Source: Paenibacillus castaneae
GTDB lineage: Bacteria > Bacillota > Bacilli > Paenibacillales > Paenibacillaceae
NCBI RefSeq assembly: GCF_002884445.1
Contig: NZ_KZ614144.1
Coordinates: forward strand, 1,936,290-2,000,289
Direction of reading: 5' to 3'
DNA length: 64,000 nt
The notes beneath the pieces are model-generated. The model saw only the letters and a list, made by a program, of their open reading frames with translations. It was not told the origin of the DNA and made no database searches. Numbering within the stretch: the stretch's first letter is position 1; each line of letters opens with the position of its first letter. Shown here piece by piece: positions 1-8,284 of the stretch. The position numbers and the translations under genes were made by a program.

Positions 1-1
1 A

Positions 2-1234
2 GCTGACCTGATGAACTGGACAGACCATGGCGTGATTAACGTCTCTGGTCCGGAAGGAGAAGCCAAATGGGCAACGCAATCATGGGCACCCGCGGCGGCT
101 CACAAAGTCATTAACGGCCAAGACAAGTTCTTCCTTTATTTTGCTAATAACGCCAGCGGCATCGGTGTGTTGACGAGCGATAGCCCAATTGGGCCGTGGA
201 CAGATCCAATCGGCAAGCCGCTTATTTCGAGATCGACGCCAGGAGTGGAGAGCGTAACGTGGCTATTCGATCCTGCCGTTCTCGTTGACAATGACGGCAA
301 GGCATATATTTACTTTGGAGGCGGCATCCCGGAAGGCAAGGACGAGAAGCCTGATACGGCGCGCGTTATGCAATTGGGAGACGATATGATCAGCGTCATT
401 GATAAGGCGGTCGTTATTCCAGCGCCGTTTATGTTCGAGGACGCCGGCATAAACAAGGTCGGAGGCACTTATTACTTTACGTATTGCTCTAATTTCTATG
501 GCGGGACGCGTCCGGAAGGCAGTCCGCCTGCAGGAGAAATCGCCTACATGACCAGCGACAATCCAATGGGGCCATGGACATACCGGGGAACGATTCTGAA
601 AAATCCAGGACATTTCTTCGGGGTAGGAGGCAATAACCATCATGCGATGTTCCAATTCCAAGAAAATTGGTATATGGCTTACCACGCACAGACGCTTTCC
701 AAAGAAATGGGCGTTCCGAGGGGCTACCGTTCGACGCATTTGAACCACGTAAACTTTAACGGAGATGGCTCCATTCAGGAAATAGCGGCCGATCTGCAAG
801 GAGTCAAGCAGATCAAAAACGTCAATCCATTCGCTCGCGTAGAAGCGAATACGTTCGCGTGGAGCGCGGGAATCACGGTTCAGTCAGCTACCGAGGCCAG
901 CTTGCGTACGCCTGATGTTGGAATGGTGATTGCAGACATCGACAACGGAGATTGGACGGCTGTAGCTGGGGTTGACTTCGGTGAAGGTGCTTCTTCTTTT
1001 GCCGCAGCGGTATCGGGTGCAGACGAGGGCAGTATCATGGAGCTTCGCCTAGATCGTCCAGACGGCAAGCTGATCGGAACGCTCGTCATGCCGAAGGCGG
1101 ACGATTCAGACAGGTGGATAGAATTGACAACATCTGTCGAGGGGGTCGAAGGTATTCATGACTTGTATTTTGTGTTCAAAGGCAAGGCTGGCCGGAAGCT
1201 GATGACGTTCGGCCATTGGCAGTTTAGTAAATAG
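2..1234 (+). CDS. Glycoside hydrolase family 43 with C-terminal CBM6 (arabinoxylan arabinofuranohydrolase-like), 5' partial
   Basis: The reading frame is open to the window edge: codons for Ala-Asp-Leu precede the first Met at base 11, giving ADLMNWTDHG, a typical internal GH43 motif. The true N-terminus, with the first catalytic Asp, therefore lies outside. Seen here are FDPAVLVDNDG (second conserved Asp), FMFEDAG (likely general-acid Glu) and GNNHHAMFQF (conserved His). From about residue 275 a beta-sandwich resembling CBM6 follows (VEANTFAWSAGI start, FGHWQF end). This architecture is that of secreted XynD-type enzymes that remove arabinose from arabinoxylan. It agrees with the xylan locus further on, though an export operon lies between. 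Family confident; precise bond specificity inferred. Confidence 0.85.
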   Translation, partial: ADLMNWTDHGVINVSGPEGEAKWATQSWAPAAAHKVINGQDKFFLYFANNASGIGVLTSDSPIGPWTDPIGKPLISRSTPGVESVTWLFDPAVLVDNDGKAYIYFGGGIPEGKDEKPDTARVMQLGDDMISVIDKAVVIPAPFMFEDAGINKVGGTYYFTYCSNFYGGTRPEGSPPAGEIAYMTSDNPMGPWTYRGTILKNPGHFFGVGGNNHHAMFQFQENWYMAYHAQTLSKEMGVPRGYRSTHLNHVNFNGDGSIQEIAADLQGVKQIKNVNPFARVEANTFAWSAGITVQSATEASLRTPDVGMVIADIDNGDWTAVAGVDFGEGASSFAAAVSGADEGSIMELRLDRPDGKLIGTLVMPKADDSDRWIELTTSVEGVEGIHDLYFVFKGKAGRKLMTFGHWQFSK

Positions 1235-1283
1235 CTTGCCTCACTACTTGTAAAGCAGTTGCTATGAAGTGAATCTTTCTTAG

Positions 1284-1325
1284 GCAGCGCCAGCCGGGGC
1301 AACCGTCTGGCGCTGTTATTTATCT
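1284..1325 (+). terminator. Rho-independent terminator after the GH43 gene
   Basis: A ten-base stem (GCAGCGCCAG pairing with CTGGCGCTG plus flanks) surrounds a 13-base loop and is followed by TTATTTATCTTT. It lies about 50 bases after the GH43 stop codon and ends that transcript. Confidence 0.75.
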
Positions 1326-1351
1326 TTAGAGAAACACTGCATTATTTGGCA

Positions 1352-1445
1352 GTTATTATCAATAACCTATCGTTTCTAGGGTAAACGAACAAGAAACGAA
1401 CGGGTACTGTTATTGAAATGAAAGCGTTAAAATTATGAATAATAC
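1352..1445 (+). promoter_or_regulatory. Putative control region of the MacB-like operon (palindrome, direct repeats, cre-like site)
   Basis: Three signals sit in this stretch ahead of the ABC operon: a palindrome GTTATT-ATC-AATAAC (1352-1366); two AAACGAAC direct repeats 11 bases apart (1383 and 1394), a pitch typical of response-regulator sites; and TGAAAGCGTTAAAA (1419-1432), which matches the CcpA cre consensus at 13 of 14 positions. No convincing -35/-10 pair was found. All functional readings are inference. Confidence 0.35.
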
Positions 1446-1520
1446 AATCGACTTTTAGTTTCACATAACTGCTGCAGGCCTAGATTTGCAGCAACTATGT
1501 GATGAACAAGGAGGTTAGCG

Positions 1521-2246
1521 ATGTCGACGAAGGTAGAGTTACCGATGGAAGCAAGCAATGAGACCATATTGAGGGCTATCGGCCTCAAACGGGTTTTCGG
1601 TAAAGGCAATGCCGCTGTCACCGCCTTGTCAGATGTTCATTTGGAAATACCGATGGGATCGATGGTTGCGCTCAAAGGCAGATCCGGGTCGGGCAAGACG
1701 ACCTTGCTGAACATGCTTAGCGCACTCGACGAGCCGACGGAAGGGCAAGTGTTCTTCCGGGGAAGGGAGGTTACACGTATGTCCGGGAAGGACCGAAGCG
1801 TCTTTAGGCGTAAGGAGATCGGCTTGGTATTCCAATCTTTCGGGCTGATTCCGTTAATGAACGCTTACGAGAATGTAGAATTTGGCCTCCGTGTAGCAGG
1901 TACCCCGGTCAAGGGCAATCGCGCTGCAGCGGAACAGGCTCTGGAGAGAGTCGGCATGCGAGAGAGAATGAAGCATCGACCGGCAGAGCTGTCAGGCGGC
2001 GAGCAGCAGCGCGTGGCGATTGCCCGCGCTATTGCGCATGAGCCTGTGCTGCTCATCGCGGACGAGCCTACGGCGGAGTTGGATAGCAAGATGGGGATTC
2101 AGGTTATGCGCGTATTCCGCGAGCTTGTGAAATATTCCGGCATGACAGTCGTTCTGACGACGCATGATCCTGGAATTATGGAGCTTGTCGATCATGTCAT
2201 CGCATTGGAGGATGGAAAAATTGTATCGCAAACGACTAACGATTAA
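1521..2246 (+). CDS. ABC transporter ATP-binding protein, MacB/LolD type
   Basis: Cytoplasmic ATPase of a MacB-like exporter. Walker A is GRSGSGKTT, the signature is [14 protein letters not shown] and Walker B is [14 protein letters not shown], all in the order and spacing of the LolD/FtsE-like class (about 240 aa, matching the usual length). The ATG at 1521 follows AAGGAGG at good spacing. The 3' end overlaps the lipoprotein adaptor gene, and the permease follows, so this is the first gene of an exporter operon that also carries a second ATPase at its end. Substrate unknown; this class usually moves peptides, lipids or antibiotics outward. Confidence 0.9.
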   Translation: MSTKVELPMEASNETILRAIGLKRVFGKGNAAVTALSDVHLEIPMGSMVALKGRSGSGKTTLLNMLSALDEPTEGQVFFRGREVTRMSGKDRSVFRRKEIGLVFQSFGLIPLMNAYENVEFGLRVAGTPVKGNRAAAEQALERVGMRERMKHRPAELSGGEQQRVAIARAIAHEPVLLIADEPTAELDSKMGIQVMRVFRELVKYSGMTVVLTTHDPGIMELVDHVIALEDGKIVSQTTND

Positions 2247-3279
2247 TAAACGTAGGAGACTGTTGCCGAACGCGTGTTGTGTGGCCGTCGCGCTTGCGGC
2301 CACGCTGCTGTTCTCCGGATGTGGGCTGCTCCCCGTTGAGCAGGAAGCGCTTCAACCGCCACTCGTGCAGCCGGCACAGGAAAAACTGGATATTGTGAAG
2401 GCAAGTCGGGGAATGATTCAAACCTATCTCAAAGGAACGGCCCATTTCGTATCTTCGAGTGCAGAGAATCTGTCGTTCAAAGATTCTGGAGGTCGCCTCA
2501 AATCTATCAACGTGACCGTCGGCCAAGAAGTGAAAGCAGGCGACCTGCTCGTGGAACAGGAAACGGGTGATCTCGATCTCCAGGTCGGCCTGCAGCGGCT
2601 TAACTTGGAACGAGCGCAACTGCTGTTCAAGCAAGCGTACGATGCCGAAGCAAGTCAGATTGACCTGCGCCTTCGCGAGATCGATTTGGAGCGTGAGAAG
2701 ATGTCGCTGCAGTCAATGGAGACACGTCTTCAGAAATCCAGATTGTACGCGTCAATCTCTGGAACCGTAACCTTTGTCGAGACGATGAATGCGGGGGATT
2801 TTGTCAATGCTTATCAATCAATTGTGACCATTGCGGATACATCCCGCATGCAGCTGTCGTATGTGGCCGCGGACATGAAGGAGGTTCATCCAGTAGAAGC
2901 AGGCATGCCCGTTAACCTGAAATATAAAGGAACGGCGTATACGGGCAAGGTGCTTCAAGCCCCTTCCAACGTGCCTGTCACCGCGAATAACAGTAAGATG
3001 GAACGCAATGCGGTGACCCTCTACATGAGCATGGACAACAAGCCGGATGGCATAAATATCGGAGACAGTGCTGAGCTTATGATTGAGCTCCAAAAGCGCG
3101 AAAATGCCATCATTTTGCCGCGCTCAGCGATCCGCTCCTATATGGGACGCTATTACGTGCAAGTATTAGACGGCGAACGCCGCAAGGAGGTCGACATAGA
3201 GGTAGGGCTGATTACGCCAACTGAGGCGGAGGTAGTCAAGGGACTAGAGGAAGGCCAACAGGTCATTCTGAACAACTAA
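2221..3279 (+). CDS. Lipoprotein membrane-fusion (HlyD/MacA-like) adaptor subunit
   Basis: An adaptor for the MacB-like exporter, predicted to be lipid-anchored outside the membrane. The N-terminus has a basic stretch, a hydrophobic segment and the lipobox LFSGC. A biotinyl-lipoyl-like half (about residues 50-90, LKSINVTVGQEVKAGDLLVEQ) leads into an alpha-helical hairpin and the returning half (ISGTVTFVETMNAGD), then a beta-barrel (NIGDSAELMIEL) and membrane-proximal region. The TTG at 2221 is chosen as start because GGAGG lies nine bases before it; the in-frame ATG at 2212 directly abuts GGAGG. The gene overlaps the upstream ATPase by 26 bases, implying coupling. Confidence 0.82.
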   Translation: MYRKRLTINKRRRLLPNACCVAVALAATLLFSGCGLLPVEQEALQPPLVQPAQEKLDIVKASRGMIQTYLKGTAHFVSSSAENLSFKDSGGRLKSINVTVGQEVKAGDLLVEQETGDLDLQVGLQRLNLERAQLLFKQAYDAEASQIDLRLREIDLEREKMSLQSMETRLQKSRLYASISGTVTFVETMNAGDFVNAYQSIVTIADTSRMQLSYVAADMKEVHPVEAGMPVNLKYKGTAYTGKVLQAPSNVPVTANNSKMERNAVTLYMSMDNKPDGINIGDSAELMIELQKRENAIILPRSAIRSYMGRYYVQVLDGERRKEVDIEVGLITPTEAEVVKGLEEGQQVILNN

Positions 3280-3327
3280 CTAACAAAGAAGTCCCGGTTT
3301 TTTCGGGCGCAAGGATGGGGTGTACTT

Positions 3328-6189
3328 ATGGCCTTATGGACGATGATCCTCCGCAAGATGGCGAACAACAAATGGCTGCAATTGAATCTATGGATTGGCC
3401 TTACAGTATGCGTGGCCTTGTTTAGCTCCATGCCGCTATATTCGGAGGCCATCCTGCAGAGAACGTTGCAAAAGGAACTTCAATCGGTGCAGTTTCAGGA
3501 AGGTGTGTATCCAGGTTATATCCGGATCGCCACGACCGTATCCGCGACAACGATGGATGAGAAGACAATCGAGGCTATCAAGCGGGCCGACCGATTCGTT
3601 CAAACGATTCCGCAACGTGCGGGACTCGGTGCTTTATCGTTCTACCAGCAGCGTTTCACACAGCGCATGAAGGTGTACGGAGCAGATGCTTCGGAACAGG
3701 AGAAGCAGTCGCAGAAGGCGGCAGGCAGCATCAAATCGCTCTCCGGCATGGAGGAACGCGTACGGCTGATCGACGGCCATATGCCGGCTGTCCGTACCGA
3801 CGGCATCATTGAAGCATTGGTTACTCAAAAATTTCTGATCGCAACAAAACGCGACCTCGGTGAAGAGCTCATCGCGGAAGCGCCGGATAAAACAAAATTC
3901 CGTATTATTCCGGTCGGGATTATGGATACGAATCCTGCAGCCGACTCGTATTTGCCGTTCCTGACAAGCGAGGATAGCGACGGTTTCATCATACCTTTTG
4001 AGCAGTTTGAGAGCGAGTTTGTGATTGGCGGCAAGACGAAGCTGTCCAGCTTGGATTGGCGCTTCGCTCTGGATTATGAACATTTATCCGTTGACACGAT
4101 TGCCCCATTCGTCCAGACAGACAAGGACATACGGCGCTACTTCCGCGGTCGAATTGGAGTCGACGAGGTTAATATACCGGCAATCTCGACCGTCGCCTCT
4201 TATCAAGGCAAGCAAGAGAAACTCGATATCATGATGTTGTCGCTTTACTCGCCGGTCATGCTGATGCTTGCATTTTATCTCTTTATGGCCGCCAATCTTA
4301 TCATTGATCGGCAGAAGACGGAAATATCCGTCCTTCGCAGCCGCGGGGCTAGCCGCTTGCAGATCATGGCGGCTTATACGCTCGAAAGCCTCTTTTTAGG
4401 GATTAGCGCTCTAGCAGTCGGGCCTTTCCTCGGCATAATGTTCACGAAGTTTCTTGGCGCATCGAATGGCTTCCTCGAATTCGTTGAACGTTCGGCACTC
4501 GAGGTGAGCCTGTCAAGCAGTGCCTACTTGGTGTCGGTTGCTGCGGTAACCGCTGCCATTGCCCTAATCTTGATTCCCGCTTTCATAGCGACGAGAGCCA
4601 GCATCGTGAGCCACAAGCAGCATAACGCCCGGCAGAACAAGACTACGTTCTGGCATAAGACCGGTCTTGACATTCTGCTCGTCGGAGTATCAGTCTACCT
4701 GCTGTACAACTTTAACAAGCGGCAGGAGGATTTACAGCGTTTAGGGCTTGATTCGGATTCGCTGCAGCTCGATCCAATGCTGTTCCTCATGCCCTCTCTG
4801 TTCGCACTCGGCGGCGGCCTGCTGCTGCTGCGGGTATATCCTTGGTTCATCCGCCTTGTCTACCTGGGGGGCCGCAAGTGGTGGTCGCCTGCGCTATACA
4901 ATACGCTGGTGCAAATTAGCCGATCGTCAGGGCAATACCAGACAATTAAGCTGTTCTTGATCATGACCGTTGCGACTGGGCTCTTCAGTGCGAACGCAGC
5001 CCGCACGATCAACGACAACATGGAGAGCAAGATTCAATATGCTCTTGGCGCTGATATGACGGTTACAACCCGCTGGGAGAGCGACGCACGTCCCAGTACT
5101 AATACGTCATCCGCGCCGGAGGTAAAGACTGATACGGCAAGCGCCAGCTCGAATCGGGTCCAATATACGGAACCGCCGTTCAAACCTTTTGAAGAGCTGG
5201 AAGGCATCGAGGCTACCGCGAAGGTATTCAAGAAAATAAACGCTCGCTTCGTCACGCCAGTCAGTGGCTCGAGCGGCACAACTACTATCTTCGGCATTGA
5301 CACGATGGACTTTGGCCATACAGCCTGGATGAAGGATGGACTTCTTGATCATCCGATTAACGGCTACTTGAATCTATTGGCGCCGAATCCGAAGGCGGTT
5401 CTCATATCTCGTTCGATTGCAGAGAAGGCGAAAGCGAAGCCTGGTGATACAATAAGCATTTCTTGGGACGGTCTCGACCAAGCACAGTTCATAGTCTACG
5501 GCATTATCGATTACTGGCCAAGCTGGAATCCGCTGTCGAGTAGCGATAACAACAAAGCCGAAAAGCCTAATTTAATCGTGGGCCATCTGGGGACGATTCA
5601 GAACAGGTTGGCAGTCGAACCGTATGAAGTATGGCTGAAACTGAAGGACGGGGTATCTAGCCAGACCATTTACGATCAATTGGCGGAGAAGAAGCTGAGA
5701 ATCGCCAGCTTGCATGATGCAACGCAGGAGCTAATTCAATCCAAGAACGATCCGTTCAGACTTGCAATCAATGGCGTTATGACGCTTGGCTTCGTCATAT
5801 CGATGCTGATCAGCTTTTTCGGGTTTCTTCTTTTCTGGGTGCTGACCCTCTCTGGGAGAACGCTGCAATATGGCGTGCTTCGAGCCATGGGTATTTCGTT
5901 CTCGCAGATTATCGGCATGCTCGTCAGCGAACAGCTATTCACCTCCGGGGCTGCGGTCATCCTCGGTGTTATTATCGGCAATTCAATCAGTGAACTGTTC
6001 GTGCCGTTGTTCGAAATGTCGTTTGCCACGAAGAATCAGGTGCCGCCTTTCGAGATTATCCATCAGCAAAGCGATTACTTGCAGCTATATGGAATCATCG
6101 GGTTTACTCTGACGGTCGGCCTGTTGATACTTGGTTACCGCTTATCGCGTATCCGAATTGCACAAGCGCTGAAGCTGGGAGAGGAGTAA
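3328..6189 (+). CDS. MacB/FtsX-family ABC transporter permease, large (953 aa)
   Basis: Membrane subunit of the exporter. An N-terminal transmembrane segment (about residues 18-37) is followed by a roughly 250-residue extracellular domain, then an FtsX-type bundle whose start is marked by KTEISVLRSRGASRLQIMAAY (residues about 331-351). A central membrane cluster, a second extracellular domain and a C-terminal FtsX bundle (LQYGVLRAMGISFSQIIGML) follow. Two FtsX units in one chain make this the long permease type rather than the short MacB type. It lies between the adaptor and the second ATPase gene, three bases from the latter. The exported substrate cannot be told from sequence. Confidence 0.85.
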   Translation: MALWTMILRKMANNKWLQLNLWIGLTVCVALFSSMPLYSEAILQRTLQKELQSVQFQEGVYPGYIRIATTVSATTMDEKTIEAIKRADRFVQTIPQRAGLGALSFYQQRFTQRMKVYGADASEQEKQSQKAAGSIKSLSGMEERVRLIDGHMPAVRTDGIIEALVTQKFLIATKRDLGEELIAEAPDKTKFRIIPVGIMDTNPAADSYLPFLTSEDSDGFIIPFEQFESEFVIGGKTKLSSLDWRFALDYEHLSVDTIAPFVQTDKDIRRYFRGRIGVDEVNIPAISTVASYQGKQEKLDIMMLSLYSPVMLMLAFYLFMAANLIIDRQKTEISVLRSRGASRLQIMAAYTLESLFLGISALAVGPFLGIMFTKFLGASNGFLEFVERSALEVSLSSSAYLVSVAAVTAAIALILIPAFIATRASIVSHKQHNARQNKTTFWHKTGLDILLVGVSVYLLYNFNKRQEDLQRLGLDSDSLQLDPMLFLMPSLFALGGGLLLLRVYPWFIRLVYLGGRKWWSPALYNTLVQISRSSGQYQTIKLFLIMTVATGLFSANAARTINDNMESKIQYALGADMTVTTRWESDARPSTNTSSAPEVKTDTASASSNRVQYTEPPFKPFEELEGIEATAKVFKKINARFVTPVSGSSGTTTIFGIDTMDFGHTAWMKDGLLDHPINGYLNLLAPNPKAVLISRSIAEKAKAKPGDTISISWDGLDQAQFIVYGIIDYWPSWNPLSSSDNNKAEKPNLIVGHLGTIQNRLAVEPYEVWLKLKDGVSSQTIYDQLAEKKLRIASLHDATQELIQSKNDPFRLAINGVMTLGFVISMLISFFGFLLFWVLTLSGRTLQYGVLRAMGISFSQIIGMLVSEQLFTSGAAVILGVIIGNSISELFVPLFEMSFATKNQVPPFEIIHQQSDYLQLYGIIGFTLTVGLLILGYRLSRIRIAQALKLGEE

Positions 6190-6192
6190 TAA

Positions 6193-7077
6193 ATGATTGA
6201 ATGCGAAGGACTCGTCAAAATATATAAAATGGCTGATCTCGAAGTTTTTGCCTTGCAAGGCCTTGATTTGCAGGTTGAGAACGGCGAGTTGATGGCGATC
6301 ATAGGAAATTCTGGAAGCGGCAAGTCGACGCTTCTGAACATGCTTGGTGGTCTAGATAAACCTTCGGCCGGCAAATTGTTCGTTGATGGGAAGGATTTGT
6401 TGAAATTCAAAGAAAAGGAACTGGTTGCTTACAAACGGGAAACGGTCGGCTTCGTGTGGCAGAACAACGCGCGTAACCTCATCCCCTATTTGACTGCTCT
6501 AGCAAATGTGGAGCTTCCCATGCTGCTGCACGGCAACCGTCGGCGAGCGCGCGCTTTGGAGCTGCTGGAGGCAGTAGGCCTCGGCCACCGGATGAATAAC
6601 AGGCTTAGTGAGTTGTCCGGTGGGGAGCAACAGCGGGTAGCGATCGCGATTGCGCTGTCGAACGATCCGAAGCTGCTTCTCGCCGACGAGCCGACGGGTT
6701 CGCTCGATACGAACACGTCCAATCAAGTGCTGGATCTGTTTCGGTCACTCAATCAATCCATCGGTATAACGATCGTTATCGTAACGCACGACCCGTTACT
6801 TGCGCGGAAGGTTGACCGTGTTGTCCAAATTCGGGATGGCAAAACTTCCGCGGAAATGATCCGCAAAATATCGTACACCGAGGAGCTGGCAATGCTGGAT
6901 GCCGAGAGCAGCCTGCAAGAGGCCGAGAGCCACACGGAATTTGCGGTGCTCGACAAGGCGGGACGGCTTCAGATTCCATCTGGTTACCTAGACGCGGACG
7001 GCTTTAAAGACAATAACAAAGTACGCGTGGAGATGGAAGAGGGACGTATCGTCCTTTACCCATCAGAAAGCAAGTAG
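6193..7077 (+). CDS. ABC transporter ATP-binding protein with AbrB-like C-terminal tail
   Basis: Second ATPase of the export operon. Walker A GNSGSGKST, signature [14 protein letters not shown] and Walker B LLLADEPTGSLDT are intact. At 294 aa it is longer than the usual 225-240 aa. The extra C-terminus (about residues 247-292) contains LDKAGRLQIPSGYL and ends VRVEMEEGRIVLYPS, closely resembling the swapped-hairpin SpoVT/AbrB fold, whose typical core is DxxGRVxIP...I.....IIL. That domain normally binds DNA or dimerises; here its role is unknown. The start ATG lies three bases after the permease stop codon. Both partner ATPases could form a heterodimer on the single permease. Confidence 0.85.
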   Translation: MIECEGLVKIYKMADLEVFALQGLDLQVENGELMAIIGNSGSGKSTLLNMLGGLDKPSAGKLFVDGKDLLKFKEKELVAYKRETVGFVWQNNARNLIPYLTALANVELPMLLHGNRRRARALELLEAVGLGHRMNNRLSELSGGEQQRVAIAIALSNDPKLLLADEPTGSLDTNTSNQVLDLFRSLNQSIGITIVIVTHDPLLARKVDRVVQIRDGKTSAEMIRKISYTEELAMLDAESSLQEAESHTEFAVLDKAGRLQIPSGYLDADGFKDNNKVRVEMEEGRIVLYPSESK

Positions 7078-7137
7078 ACTGACTCACAAATGCTTGACGG
7101 CAAATGGCCTGAAAAATCCGTAGAAAACAAAAACTCA

Positions 7138-7180
7138 AAGAGCCGAATGCTGTGTTCCTAAGCATTCGGCTCTTCACTTT
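7138..7180 (+). terminator. Bidirectional terminator between export operon and AraC-type regulator
   Basis: Perfect 14-base inverted repeat (AAGAGCCGAATGCT at 7138-7151 with its complement at 7161-7174), loop of nine bases, A-rich before and T-rich after. It separates two convergent genes and can serve both. Confidence 0.85.
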
Positions 7181-7241
7181 AAATTCGGAACCCACAATTT
7201 GCAGCGTAATAATAGATGCATTTCACGAGTGGTGAAAGCGG

Positions 7242-8003
7242 TTACGCAATAATGGAGAACATTTTCCGGTATTCGTTAGCGCTTACACCGGTATACGATT
7301 TAAACTTTTTGTAGAACCAATCTATCTCCGTATAGCCGATCTCGTTAGCAATTTCATAAATTTTCAGATCGGTATTTTCGAGCAGCAGCTTCGCTTTTTC
7401 CATTCGCTGCTGAAGCAAATATTCATTGAAGGTCATGTTCTCGTAATATTTGAATTTTTGGCCCAAGTAAGAGCAATTAAAATGCAAGCTAATGGAAATC
7501 TGCTTCAATGTGATGTTTTGATTCAATGCATCATCTACATATTCCTTTACTTTCTCGATGATATTGACAGGGGGACAGGCATCCTTATCCGTCGGTGTCC
7601 ATAATAGCGCTTTATTTTTGTCAGTATCACAATCAAGGTCCTGCTTGACAGCTTGCAGACTTGATGTTAACTCTTCAGGCGAGACGGGGTTCGGCAAATA
7701 GTCACTCACTTGATAATAAAGGGCCTTCCGGGCAAGCTGGAAGTCATTGCTCCCGCCGATCAGGATGATAGGTACGCGGCTTTTCTGGCGAATATAGTCG
7801 CATAGGAACAAGGCGTCACTATGGGCGGTGTTCATGCCGATCAATATAATCGAAAACCAGTTTCTATTTAACAAAGCGATAGCTTCTGCAGGTTTGCTGG
7901 CATAACCGTCCAGTTCGAATCCGATCTGGTTCCACTCCAACATACCTTGCAGCATCTCCATCGACGAAATAGAGTCAGAGTCGACAAGCAGCACTTTATA
8001 CAC
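7242..8003 (-). CDS. AraC-family response regulator (YesN-like) with degenerate receiver
   Basis: Transcription factor with an N-terminal receiver-like domain (residues 1-125) and two C-terminal AraC helix-turn-helix units (about 150-250; typical ISLHFNCSYLGQKFK and IANEIGYTEIDWFYKKFKSYTG). The GTG start follows AGGAGGT. The receiver lacks its chemistry: the phospho-acceptor position in SIILIGMN is Gly56, the conserved Ser/Thr is Ile82 and the conserved Lys of the DYLxKP motif is Asn105 (DYLPNP). No histidine kinase gene is adjacent. It is divergent from the solute-binding-protein gene at 8285 and is the obvious candidate activator of the xylan/DUF5696 locus, probably answering a ligand or partner rather than phosphorylation. 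Confidence 0.85.
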   Translation of the reverse strand: MYKVLLVDSDSISSMEMLQGMLEWNQIGFELDGYASKPAEAIALLNRNWFSIILIGMNTAHSDALFLCDYIRQKSRVPIILIGGSNDFQLARKALYYQVSDYLPNPVSPEELTSSLQAVKQDLDCDTDKNKALLWTPTDKDACPPVNIIEKVKEYVDDALNQNITLKQISISLHFNCSYLGQKFKYYENMTFNEYLLQQRMEKAKLLLENTDLKIYEIANEIGYTEIDWFYKKFKSYTGVSANEYRKMFSIIA

Positions 8004-8125
8004 GATGGTTACCTCCTAATTGCGTTTGCGGTACTTTGAACATCCTCTTACTGGAGAAAGACTACGCTTTAATTATGTAAAATAGATGGAAATGAAACAA
8101 TGTGCTTTTCTTTGCATTGCTAACA

Positions 8126-8247
8126 GTTTTTTACCTTTTGTTAAAAAACGGATCTTTATTAATCAAAACATATTACCTATATAGAATTTAACGGGTGATA
8201 AATCCACTTTTAGACAGGTTGTTTCCAACCTTATGAAAGCGCTACAC
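8126..8247 (+). promoter_or_regulatory. Divergent control region of the sugar-uptake locus
   Basis: The 281-base gap between the AraC-type regulator and the first solute-binding-protein gene holds a perfect 8-base inverted repeat (8126-8133 with 8142-8149), a perfect 6-base inverted repeat AGGTTG/CAACCT (8216-8231), and immediately after it TGAAAGCGCTACAC (8234-8247), which has a perfect left half of a CcpA cre site but a poor right half. These fit operator and catabolite-repression roles. No clear -35/-10 pair was identified. Confidence 0.4.
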
Positions 8248-8284
8248 TTTTTGTTGTAGTTCACTAAACTAAGGGGGATTCGCA

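Noticed and set aside
7233..7246. CcpA cre site (TGAAAGCGGTTACG)
   Set aside because: Good match, but it lies at the 3' end of the AraC-type regulator gene with no promoter nearby; probably chance.
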